Shown piece after piece: positions 1 to 9,004 of a DNA stretch of 64,000 nt. Numbering within the stretch: position 1 is the stretch's first letter; each line of letters opens with the position of its first letter. The stretch comes from Pseudomonas orientalis (GTDB lineage: Bacteria; Pseudomonadota; Gammaproteobacteria; Pseudomonadales; Pseudomonadaceae): NCBI RefSeq assembly GCF_002934065.1, contig NZ_CP018049.1, forward strand, positions 2,354,501 through 2,418,500, given 5' to 3'. The notes beneath the pieces are model-generated. The model worked only from the letters and a program-made list of their open reading frames with translations. It was not told the origin of the DNA and made no database searches. The translations under genes were made by a program, and so were the position numbers.

Positions 1-1
1 C

Positions 2-3000
2 TGGAGCAACGCCCAGTTGCTCGGCGAAGTGCTTGCTCATTATGCAGGCCAGGCCGTGCCCGCACCGCTCGGGCAATTTCGCGACTATCTGGGCTGGCTG
101 CAACAGCAAGGCAACGGCGAAGCATTCTGGAAAGCCGAGCTGGCGCCATTGCCGGCGCCGACCCGGTTGGCCCAGGCGCTGCGCGCGCCGGTTGACGGTG
201 CGGGGACTGCAGAGCATCACGTCGTGTTGGGCAGTGACTTCACCCAGCGCCTCGGTGAGTTCGCCCGCCAGCATAAAGTGACCCTCAACACCCTGTTGCA
301 GGGCGCCTGGAGCCTGCTGCTGCAACGCTACACCGGGCAGGCTTGCGTGGCTTTCGGCGCCACCGTGGCCGGGCGTTCCGCGCCGTTGCCGGGGATCGAG
401 CAGCAGTTGGGCCTGTTCATCAATACCTTGCCGATCATCAGCGCCGCCTCGCCGGCGCAATCCGCCGCCAGTTGGCTCAGCCAGTTGCAGGCGCAGAACC
501 TCAGCCTGCGTGATCACGAGCATGTGCCGCTCTACGACATCCAGGGCTGGGCCGGCCAGCAAGGCGCCGCGCTGTTCGACACGCTGCTGGTGTTTGAAAA
601 CTTCCCGGTGGCCGAAGCCCTGAAACAAGGCGCGCCGGCCGGCCTGACCTTCGGGCCGCTGCATAACCATGAGCGCACCCATTACCCATTGACCCTTGGC
701 ATCGAACTGGGCACTGGCCTGCGCCTGGAATTCAGCTACGACCGCGCGCAGTTCAGCGCGTCTCAGGTCACGCGGCTGGGGGACAACCTGCACCATCTGC
801 TGGCGCAACTGTTGGCCGACGCTCACGTCCCCCTGGGCAATCTGCGCCTGCTCGACGCCACCGCGCAGCGCGACGTGCTTGCCCTCAGCCAGTTGCCGGC
901 CACCGCCCGAGGTCATCAACACGCCCATGAGCGCATCGCGGCCCAGGCCCAGGCCACGCCGGACGCACTGGCGGTGCAGGCCGGCAGCGAACGCTTGAGC
1001 TACGCCCAACTCAACGCCCGGGCCAACCGCCTGGCCCATCGCCTGCTGGCACTGGGCGTGGGCCCCGGCCAGCGCGTGGGCCTGGCGTCGCGGCGCGGTC
1101 CGCAACTGATCGTCAGCCTGCTGGCGGTACTCAAGAGCGGCGCGGCGTATGTACCGCTGGACCCTAAATACCCGGCCGAGCGCCTGGCCTACATGCTCGC
1201 GGACAGTCGCCTGGACTTGCTGCTCAGCGAAACCGGCTTGCTGACCGATGTGCCGTTGCCGGTCGGGCTGACCCGTGTCGACTTCAGCGCCACGGGCGAT
1301 GAACTGGCCGACTGCCCGGCAACCAATCCACCCAATCACGCGGCGGCGGCGGACCTGGCGTATGTGATCTACACCTCCGGCTCCACCGGCCAGCCCAAAG
1401 GCGTGGCCATCGACCATGCCGCCCTCGGCCAGTTCTGCGACAGCGCCGTGGTGTACAGCCAGTTGAGCGCACAGGACCGCGTGCTGCAGTTCGCAACCTT
1501 CAGCTTCGACGGCTTTGTCGAGCAGTGCTACCCGCCGCTGTGCGTGGGCGCGGCGCTGATCATGCGTGGCGATGACCTGTGGGACGCCGGGCAACTGGCG
1601 CGCGAGATCGTTGAACAGGGCGTGACCCTGGCCGACTTGCCTGCCGCATACTGGTACCTGCTGGCCAAGGAATGCGCCATGCACCAACGCTCCCTGGGCC
1701 GACTGCGCCAGGTGCATGTGGGCGGTGAGGCGATGTCCGTGGAAGGCCTGCGCGCCTGGCATGCTGCCGGGTTGGGCGGTGTGCGGCTGGTCAACACGTA
1801 TGGGCCGACCGAGGCGACGGTGGTGTCCAGCGTGCACGCGTGCCAACTGGATGATGCCAGCGACGCGTTCGGTGTGCCGATCGGGCGCGCGATTGAAGGG
1901 CGCTCGCTCTACGTGCTCGACAGCGGTTTCCAATTGCTGGCGACCGATGGCGTAGGCGAGTTGTGCATCGGCGCCGAAGCCGGTCTGGCCCAGCGCTACT
2001 TCGACCGCCCGGCGCTGACCGCCGAGCGCTTCCTGCCTGACCCGTTTTCCGCAGTCCCCGGCGCCCGACTGTATCGCAGTGGCGACCTGGCCCGTTACAA
2101 CGAAGCGGGTGCGCTGGAGTACGTCGGGCGTATCGACCATCAGGTAAAGATTCGCGGCTTGCGTATCGAAATGGGCGAAATCGAAGCCGGCCTGCAAGCC
2201 TTGCCGCAGGTGCGTGAGGCGGCAGTATTGGCGCTGCCGAGCGCCACCGGTACGCAGTTGGTGGCGTACGTGGTGCCCGCTGCGGGCATCGCCTTGGACA
2301 CACAGGCACTGGCGGCCCGTTTGCGTCAGTCGCTGCCGGACTACATGGTGCCCGGGCAGTGGGTGGTGCTCGATGCCTTGCCGTTGAACAACAACGGCAA
2401 GCTTGATCGCCGCGCATTGCCGGCGCCGGATCTGAACCAGCACACCCAGGCCTACGTGGCGCCCCACAGCCCACTGCAGATCCAACTGGCGGCGATCTGG
2501 CAGGCGGTGTTGCAAGTTGAGCAGGTCGGCCTGGAGGATCACTTCTTCGAGCGCGGCGGCCACTCGTTGCTGGCCACCCAGGTCATCTCCCGGGTACGGC
2601 ATGCGCTCAACCTGGAAGTGCCATTGCGTGCGCTGTTCGAACAGCCGACCCTGCACGCGTTTGCCGACGCCTGCGCGGCGTTGCAGGTGAGCGCGGCGCA
2701 GCCGTTGGTGGCGCTGGAGCGCGACCATCCGCTGGCGTTGTCCTTCGCCCAGGAACGCCAATGGTTCCTCTGGCAACTGGACCCCGCCAGCGCGGCCTAT
2801 CACGTTCCCACCGCCCTGCACCTGCGCGGTCAGCTGGACATCGCCGCACTGGAGCAGGCGTTCCAGGCGCTGGTACAGCGCCATGAGCCGCTGCGCACCA
2901 CCTTTGTCGAGCAGGGCGAGCAGACCCTGCAACTCATCCATCCCGCCCTGACAGTGGCCATCGAGCGCCAGCGCGTCGAGGTGGCGGCGATCGAACAGGC

Positions 3001-6000
3001 GGTGGCCGAGGAAATTCAGCGCCCGTTCGATCTGCGCAGTGGCCCGCTGATGCGCGTCAAATTGCTGGAAGTCGCGGCGCAGCACCATGTGCTGGTGATC
3101 ACTCAGCATCACATCATCTCCGACGGTTGGTCGATGCAGGTGATGGTCGATGAGCTGGTGGCGCTCTACCAGGGCGACAGCCCATTGCCGGCGTTGCCGG
3201 TCCAGTACGCCGACTATGCCCAATGGCAGCGTGACTGGATGGCGGCCGGGGAAAAACAGCGCCAGCTCGATTACTGGTGCACGCGCCTGGGCAGTGAACA
3301 CCCGGTGCTGGAGCTGCCTCTGGACCATCCGCGCCCGGCGGTGCAAAGCCATCGCGGCGCGCGCCAGAAGATCCATCTGGACAGCACGCTGGTGGCCGAA
3401 CTCAAGGCGTTGGCCCAGCGTCAGGACGTGACCTTGTTCATGCTGTTGCTGGCCTCGTTCCAGGCCGTGCTGCATCGCTACAGCGGACAGTCCGAGATCC
3501 GTGTCGGCGTGCCGATCGCCAACCGCACGCGCCTGGAAACCGAACGGCTGGTGGGTTTCTTCGTCAATACCCAGGTCATGCAGGCCGAGCTGCAGGGGCA
3601 AATGCCTTTCGCGCAGTTGCTGGCCCAGGTCAAACAGCGCGCCCTTGAGGCCCAGGCGCATCAGGACCTGCCATTCGAGCAGCTGGTGGAAGCCTTGCAG
3701 CCCGAGCGCAGCCTGAGCCATAACCCGCTGTTCCAGGTCATGTTCAACCACCAGGACAGCTTGCGCGCCGGCGCCGTGCACGTGCCGGGCCTGGCATTGC
3801 AGCCGCTGGACTGGGCCGTTCACACCACCCAGTTCGACCTGAACCTGGAAACCGAAGAATCCGCCGATGGCCTGTGGGCGTCGCTGACGTACGCCACCGA
3901 CCTGTTCGAGCCGGCGACCCTGGAACGCCTGGCCGGGCACTGGCATAACCTGCTGCGCGCCGTGGTACGCGATGAATCACAGGCGCTCAACGAACTGGCG
4001 ATGCTCAGTGCGCCGCAGTGGCAGCAAATGATTGAAGACTGGAATCACACGCCCGCCGACTACCCGCACGAGCAATGCGTGCACCAGGTGTTCGAGGCGC
4101 AAGCGCTCGCCCGGCCGGATGCCATCGCACTGCGCTTCAATGGCGACAGCCTGAGCTACGCCGAACTCAACCGCCGGGCCAATCGCCTGGCGCACCGGTT
4201 GATCGCGGCGGGCGTCGGCCCCGACGTGCTGGTGGCGGTGCATGTGGAGCGCTCCCTGGACATGGTGGTCGGCCTGCTGGCAACCCTCAAGGCCGGTGGC
4301 GCCTACGTGCCGCTCGACCCGCAGTTCCCGGCAGAGCGCCTGGCGTTCATGCTCGAAGACAGCAATGCCCGGGTGCTGCTGACCCAGGCGCATTTGCGCG
4401 GTCGTCTCGTACAGCCCCAGGACCTGCAGGTGCTGCTGACCGACGACTGCGACGGTGACGCGCACAACCCTCAGGTGGAGGTTACGCCGGAGCACCTGGC
4501 CTACGTCATCTACACCTCCGGCTCCACCGGCACGCCCAAAGGCGTGATGGTGCGGCACCGGGCGTTGTGCAGCTTTACCTGCGGCATGGCCGATACCTTG
4601 TCCATTGGCGGCGATGCGCGCCTGTTGTCGTTGACCACGTTCTCATTCGACATCTTCGCCCTGGAGCTCTTCGTGCCGCTGAGTGTCGGCGCGACGGTGC
4701 TGCTGAGCGAGCAGGCCATGGCCCTTGACCCGGAAGCCATCCTCGACCTGGCTCACAACCAGGCAGCCAACGTGCTGCAGGCCACGCCGTCGACCTGGCG
4801 CATGCTGCTCGACAGCCCGCGTGCGCACCTGCTGCGCGGCATCCAGTGCCTGTGCGGCGGCGAAGCGCTGCCGGCTGACCTGGCCCAGCGCCTGCTCGAT
4901 CTGCAAGGCCCGGTGTGGAACCTCTACGGGCCGACGGAAACCACCATCTGGTCGGCGGCCCATCGCTTGCACGAGGCGCAGCCGTTTGTCGGGCGGCCTA
5001 TCGCCAATACCTCGCTGTTTATCCTCAATGCCGGGCTTACCCCCTGCCCGCAGGGCGCGGCCGGCGAGCTGCTGATCGGCGGGGTCGGCCTGGCGCGGGG
5101 TTATCACGCACGGCCGGCACTCACTGCCGAGCGTTTTGTGCCGGACCCGTTCGGCCCGCCAGGCGCACGCCTGTACCGCACCGGCGACCTGGCGCGTTAC
5201 CGTGAGGACGGCGTGGTCGAGTACATCGGCCGTGTCGACCATCAGGTCAAGGTGCGCGGCTTCCGTATCGAGCTGGGTGAAATCGAAGCCTGCCTGCGTG
5301 AGTACCCAGGCGTGCGTGAAGCCGTGGTGCTGGCGGACAACGACCGCTTGATCGCCTACCTGGTGACCACCACGGCGGTGGATTCACAGGCCTGCAAAAC
5401 CGCGCTGCGCGAGCGGCTGCCGGACTACATGGTGCCGGCGCACCTTCTTATCCTCGAGCGCCTGCCGCTGACCCCCAACGGCAAGCTCGACCGCAAGGCC
5501 TTGCCCAAGGTCGATGCCGGTCAGTTGCGCAAGGGCCATCTGGCGCCCGTCACCGCGCGCGAACAACAGGTCGCGGCCATCTGGGCCGAGGTGCTGGAGG
5601 TGCCGCAGGTCGGCCTCGACGATCACTTCTTCGAACTGGGCGGGCATTCCCTGCTGGCCACGCGGGTGGTGTCGCGGGTGCGTCAGGCGCTGGCGCTGGA
5701 AGTTGCGCTCAAGACCCTGTTCGAGCAGCCCTTGCTCGGCGATTTCGTGCGCGCTCTGGGCGAGGAGGGCAGCACCGCACCGGCGCTGCTCAAGGCCGAC
5801 CGCACGCAACCCTTGCCGTTGTCCTATGCCCAGGAGCGTCAATGGTTCCTCTGGCAACTGGACCCGCAGAGCGCGGCGTATCACATCCCCAGTGCCTTGC
5901 GTTTGCATGGCCCATTGAACGAAGCCGCGTTGCAACGCAGTTTCGACACCTTGCTGGCCCGCCATGAAAGCCTGCGCACTCACCTGCGCCAGGAGGCCAC

Positions 6001-9000
6001 GGGTGCGGTGCAGGTCATCGAAGCGGTCGGCCGGATCGCTATCGACCGGAGCGCCTGCGAGTATGCCGACCTCAAGGCCACCGTCGCCGCCGAGGTCGCA
6101 CGGCCCTTCGATTTACTGCGCGGGCCGCTGTTGCGGGTCACGTTGTTGCGCCTGGCCGAGGACGACCACGTGCTGGTGCTGGTGCAGCACCACATCGTCT
6201 CCGATGGCTGGTCGATGCAACTGATGGTCGAAGAGCTGGTGCAGCTGTACGCCGCGTTCAGCCAGGGTCAGACCGCGGATCTGCCGGCGTTGCCGATCCA
6301 GTACGCCGACTATGCCGTATGGCAACGCACCTGGATGGAGGCCGGCGAGCAAACGCGTCAACTGGCCTATTGGCGTGAGCAGTTGGGCGGCGAGCAACCG
6401 GTACTGGAGCTGCCGTTCGACTTCCCGCGCCCGGCGCTGCCAAGCCATCGCGGTGCGCGCCTGGGCATCGACCTGGCGCCAGGACTGCTGGAAGGCCTGC
6501 GCACCCTGGCCCGCAACGCGGGCGTCACCTTGCCGATGGTGTTGTTGGCGTCCTACCAGGCGCTGTTGCATCGCTACAGCGGCCAGGAAGACGTGCGCGT
6601 CGGCGTGCCGGTTGCCAACCGCAACCGCCTGGAGACCGAGGGTCTGATTGGCTTCTTCGTCAACACCCAAGTGCTCAAGGCCGACCTTCACGGGCAGATG
6701 AGCGTCGAGCAGCTGCTGCGCCAGGTGCGCCAGCGCTCCCTGGACGCCCAGGCCCATCAGGACCTGCCGTTCGAGCAACTGGTGCAAGCGCTGCATCCGG
6801 AGCGCAGCCTCAGCCTGAGCCCGTTGTTCCAGGTGCTGTTCAACCACCGTGTAACGTCCGCCGAGCGTCAGTTGCAGCAGCTGACCGACCTGCACATCGA
6901 GGTCCTGGGCTGGGATGACGGCGTGGCCCAGTTCGACCTGGCGCTGGACGTGGAAGAAAGCCCGACGGCGCTGCATGCCTCCCTGAGCTATGCCACCGAC
7001 CTGTTTGCACCCGCCACCATCGCGCGCATGGCCGGGCATTGGCAGAACCTGTTGCAGGCGATGGTGGCCGATCAGACTCAAGCCATCGGCCAGTTGCGCG
7101 TGCTGGATCAGCACGAGCAGCAGCACATCCTGCAACTGTGGAACCGCACCGATGCCGGCTACCCGTCCCAGCGGCTGGTGCATGACCTGGTCGCCGACCG
7201 TGCCCGGGAGACCCCGCATGCTGTCGCGGTGAAGCTCGATGCGCACACCCTCAGTTACGCAGAACTCGACACCCAGGCCAACCGCCTGGCTCATGCGCTG
7301 ATCGCCCGTGGCGTCGGCCCGGAAGTGCGCGTGGCGATTGCCATGCCGCGCAGTGCCGAGATCATGGTGGCGTTCCTCGCGGTGCTCAAGGCCGGTGGCG
7401 TGTACGTGCCGCTGGATATCGAATACCCGCGTGATCGCCTGCTGTACATGATGCAGGACAGCCGGGCGCAACTGCTGCTCAGCCATACCCGCGCCCTGGC
7501 GCAACTGCCGGTTCCCGATGGGCTGGAGACCCTGGCAATTGACTGCAGCGAGCAATGGGCGCACTGCAGTGACCGCGCGCCGAACGTGGCGCTGGACGGC
7601 GACAACCTCGCCTACGTGATCTACACCTCCGGTTCCACCGGCATGCCCAAGGGCGTGGCGGTGTCCCACGGGCCACTGGTGGCGCACATTATCGCCACCG
7701 GCGAGCGCTATGAAACCCGCCCGGCCGATTGCGAACTGCACTTTATGTCATTCGCCTTCGACGGCGCCCATGAAGGCTGGATGCACCCGTTGATCAATGG
7801 CGCCAGCGTGCTGATCCGTGATGACAGCCTGTGGCTGCCGGAATACACCTATGAGCAGATGCACCGGCACAACGTGACCATGGCGGTGTTCCCACCGGTG
7901 TACCTGCAGCAACTGGCCGAACACGCCGAGCGCGACGGCAACCCTCCAGCGGTGCGCGTGTACTGCTTCGGCGGTGATGCGGTGGCCCAGGCCAGCTACG
8001 ACCTGGCCTGGCGCGCGCTGAAACCGACCTATCTGTTCAACGGCTACGGCCCGACGGAAACCGTGGTCACGCCGCTGCTGTGGAAGGCGCGCAAGGGCGA
8101 CCCATGCGGCGCCGTCTACGCGCCCATCGGCACTTTGCTCGGCAACCGCAGCGGCTACGTGCTGGACGCGCAGCTCAACCTGCAACCCATCGGCGTGGCC
8201 GGCGAGTTGTACCTGGGCGGCGAGGGCGTGGCCCGGGGCTATCTGGAGCGCCCGGCGTTGACCGCCGAACGTTTTGTGCCGGACCCGTTCGGCAAGCCTG
8301 GCAGCCGCGTGTATCGCAGCGGCGACCTGACCCGTGGGCGCCCGGACGGCGTGGTGGATTACCTGGGGCGTGTCGACCATCAGGTCAAGATCCGTGGCTT
8401 CCGTATCGAACTGGGTGAAATCGAAGCGCGCCTGCGTGAACAGGACAGCGTCGGCGAAACCGTGGTGGTGGCCCAGGACGGTCCGACCGGCAAGCAGTTG
8501 GTGGCCTATGTGGTGCCGGCCGATGCCACCCTGGCCGACCAGGCCGAATTCCGCGACAGCTTGCGTCGCGCCCTGAAAAGCGGCCTGCCGGACTACATGG
8601 TGCCCGCGCACTTCGTGTTCCTCGCACAGATGCCGCTGACCCCCAACGGCAAGCTCGACCGCAAGGGCCTGCCGTTGCCGGACGCCAGCCAGATGCAGCA
8701 ACAGTACGTGGCTCCGCACACCGAACTGGAGCAGCAGATCGCCGCGATCTGGGCCGACGTGCTGCACCTGGCGCAAGTGGGCCTGAACGACAACTTCTTC
8801 GAAGTGGGCGGGCATTCCCTGCTGGCCATCCAGATCACCTCGCGGGTGCAGGCCGAGCTGGGCCTGGACGTCCCGCTGATGGAACTGTTCCAGACCGAAT
8901 CACTGCGCGCCTACGTGCAGGCCGCAGCCACTTTCCGCGCCGGCAGCGTGGAAGATTTTGATGATCTTCGTGACTTTTTGAGCGAACTAGAGGCGATTTG

Positions 9001-9001
9001 A
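2..9001 (+). CDS. pvdI: Pyoverdine NRPS PvdI, 5'-truncated: (C)-A-T-C-A-T-C-A-T
   Basis: The gene is open from the left edge, so its N-terminus is missing. It begins inside a condensation domain just after the HHxxxDG position (WSNAQLLGE). That domain resembles the D-type condensation domains that follow epimerases in pvdJ and pvdD, so an epimerising module must lie upstream. Three adenylation domains follow (about 905-2430, 4070-5510, 7170-8690), each with a YTSGSTG core and the C-terminal NGKLDR lysine, and each followed by a carrier domain with GGHSLL (near 2560, 5640, 8810). LSYAQERQWFLW-type condensation domains lie at about 2700-4010 and 5800-7110. Specificity codes read by eye are DGEDHGTVVK, DILQLGLIWK and DGEVCGGVTK. 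The second is the classical Gly code. The first and third have acidic pockets, which I assign to Lys and N5-formyl-N5-hydroxyornithine from the matching product order. A stop at 8999-9001 lies 3 bp before pvdJ. Calling it pvdI rests on position and module content. Confidence 0.9.
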   Translation, partial: WSNAQLLGEVLAHYAGQAVPAPLGQFRDYLGWLQQQGNGEAFWKAELAPLPAPTRLAQALRAPVDGAGTAEHHVVLGSDFTQRLGEFARQHKVTLNTLLQGAWSLLLQRYTGQACVAFGATVAGRSAPLPGIEQQLGLFINTLPIISAASPAQSAASWLSQLQAQNLSLRDHEHVPLYDIQGWAGQQGAALFDTLLVFENFPVAEALKQGAPAGLTFGPLHNHERTHYPLTLGIELGTGLRLEFSYDRAQFSASQVTRLGDNLHHLLAQLLADAHVPLGNLRLLDATAQRDVLALSQLPATARGHQHAHERIAAQAQATPDALAVQAGSERLSYAQLNARANRLAHRLLALGVGPGQRVGLASRRGPQLIVSLLAVLKSGAAYVPLDPKYPAERLAYMLADSRLDLLLSETGLLTDVPLPVGLTRVDFSATGDELADCPATNPPNHAAAADLAYVIYTSGSTGQPKGVAIDHAALGQFCDSAVVYSQLSAQDRVLQFATFSFDGFVEQCYPPLCVGAALIMRGDDLWDAGQLAREIVEQGVTLADLPAAYWYLLAKECAMHQRSLGRLRQVHVGGEAMSVEGLRAWHAAGLGGVRLVNTYGPTEATVVSSVHACQLDDASDAFGVPIGRAIEGRSLYVLDSGFQLLATDGVGELCIGAEAGLAQRYFDRPALTAERFLPDPFSAVPGARLYRSGDLARYNEAGALEYVGRIDHQVKIRGLRIEMGEIEAGLQALPQVREAAVLALPSATGTQLVAYVVPAAGIALDTQALAARLRQSLPDYMVPGQWVVLDALPLNNNGKLDRRALPAPDLNQHTQAYVAPHSPLQIQLAAIWQAVLQVEQVGLEDHFFERGGHSLLATQVISRVRHALNLEVPLRALFEQPTLHAFADACAALQVSAAQPLVALERDHPLALSFAQERQWFLWQLDPASAAYHVPTALHLRGQLDIAALEQAFQALVQRHEPLRTTFVEQGEQTLQLIHPALTVAIERQRVEVAAIEQAVAEEIQRPFDLRSGPLMRVKLLEVAAQHHVLVITQHHIISDGWSMQVMVDELVALYQGDSPLPALPVQYADYAQWQRDWMAAGEKQRQLDYWCTRLGSEHPVLELPLDHPRPAVQSHRGARQKIHLDSTLVAELKALAQRQDVTLFMLLLASFQAVLHRYSGQSEIRVGVPIANRTRLETERLVGFFVNTQVMQAELQGQMPFAQLLAQVKQRALEAQAHQDLPFEQLVEALQPERSLSHNPLFQVMFNHQDSLRAGAVHVPGLALQPLDWAVHTTQFDLNLETEESADGLWASLTYATDLFEPATLERLAGHWHNLLRAVVRDESQALNELAMLSAPQWQQMIEDWNHTPADYPHEQCVHQVFEAQALARPDAIALRFNGDSLSYAELNRRANRLAHRLIAAGVGPDVLVAVHVERSLDMVVGLLATLKAGGAYVPLDPQFPAERLAFMLEDSNARVLLTQAHLRGRLVQPQDLQVLLTDDCDGDAHNPQVEVTPEHLAYVIYTSGSTGTPKGVMVRHRALCSFTCGMADTLSIGGDARLLSLTTFSFDIFALELFVPLSVGATVLLSEQAMALDPEAILDLAHNQAANVLQATPSTWRMLLDSPRAHLLRGIQCLCGGEALPADLAQRLLDLQGPVWNLYGPTETTIWSAAHRLHEAQPFVGRPIANTSLFILNAGLTPCPQGAAGELLIGGVGLARGYHARPALTAERFVPDPFGPPGARLYRTGDLARYREDGVVEYIGRVDHQVKVRGFRIELGEIEACLREYPGVREAVVLADNDRLIAYLVTTTAVDSQACKTALRERLPDYMVPAHLLILERLPLTPNGKLDRKALPKVDAGQLRKGHLAPVTAREQQVAAIWAEVLEVPQVGLDDHFFELGGHSLLATRVVSRVRQALALEVALKTLFEQPLLGDFVRALGEEGSTAPALLKADRTQPLPLSYAQERQWFLWQLDPQSAAYHIPSALRLHGPLNEAALQRSFDTLLARHESLRTHLRQEATGAVQVIEAVGRIAIDRSACEYADLKATVAAEVARPFDLLRGPLLRVTLLRLAEDDHVLVLVQHHIVSDGWSMQLMVEELVQLYAAFSQGQTADLPALPIQYADYAVWQRTWMEAGEQTRQLAYWREQLGGEQPVLELPFDFPRPALPSHRGARLGIDLAPGLLEGLRTLARNAGVTLPMVLLASYQALLHRYSGQEDVRVGVPVANRNRLETEGLIGFFVNTQVLKADLHGQMSVEQLLRQVRQRSLDAQAHQDLPFEQLVQALHPERSLSLSPLFQVLFNHRVTSAERQLQQLTDLHIEVLGWDDGVAQFDLALDVEESPTALHASLSYATDLFAPATIARMAGHWQNLLQAMVADQTQAIGQLRVLDQHEQQHILQLWNRTDAGYPSQRLVHDLVADRARETPHAVAVKLDAHTLSYAELDTQANRLAHALIARGVGPEVRVAIAMPRSAEIMVAFLAVLKAGGVYVPLDIEYPRDRLLYMMQDSRAQLLLSHTRALAQLPVPDGLETLAIDCSEQWAHCSDRAPNVALDGDNLAYVIYTSGSTGMPKGVAVSHGPLVAHIIATGERYETRPADCELHFMSFAFDGAHEGWMHPLINGASVLIRDDSLWLPEYTYEQMHRHNVTMAVFPPVYLQQLAEHAERDGNPPAVRVYCFGGDAVAQASYDLAWRALKPTYLFNGYGPTETVVTPLLWKARKGDPCGAVYAPIGTLLGNRSGYVLDAQLNLQPIGVAGELYLGGEGVARGYLERPALTAERFVPDPFGKPGSRVYRSGDLTRGRPDGVVDYLGRVDHQVKIRGFRIELGEIEARLREQDSVGETVVVAQDGPTGKQLVAYVVPADATLADQAEFRDSLRRALKSGLPDYMVPAHFVFLAQMPLTPNGKLDRKGLPLPDASQMQQQYVAPHTELEQQIAAIWADVLHLAQVGLNDNFFEVGGHSLLAIQITSRVQAELGLDVPLMELFQTESLRAYVQAAATFRAGSVEDFDDLRDFLSELEAI

Positions 9002-9004
9002 ACC

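Noticed and set aside
6113..7741. Antisense open frame of about 540 codons inside pvdI, and similar ones through pvdJ and pvdD
   Set aside because: It mirrors codon bias of a high-GC coding strand. It has no family resemblance and conflicts with continuous NRPS domains on the plus strand.
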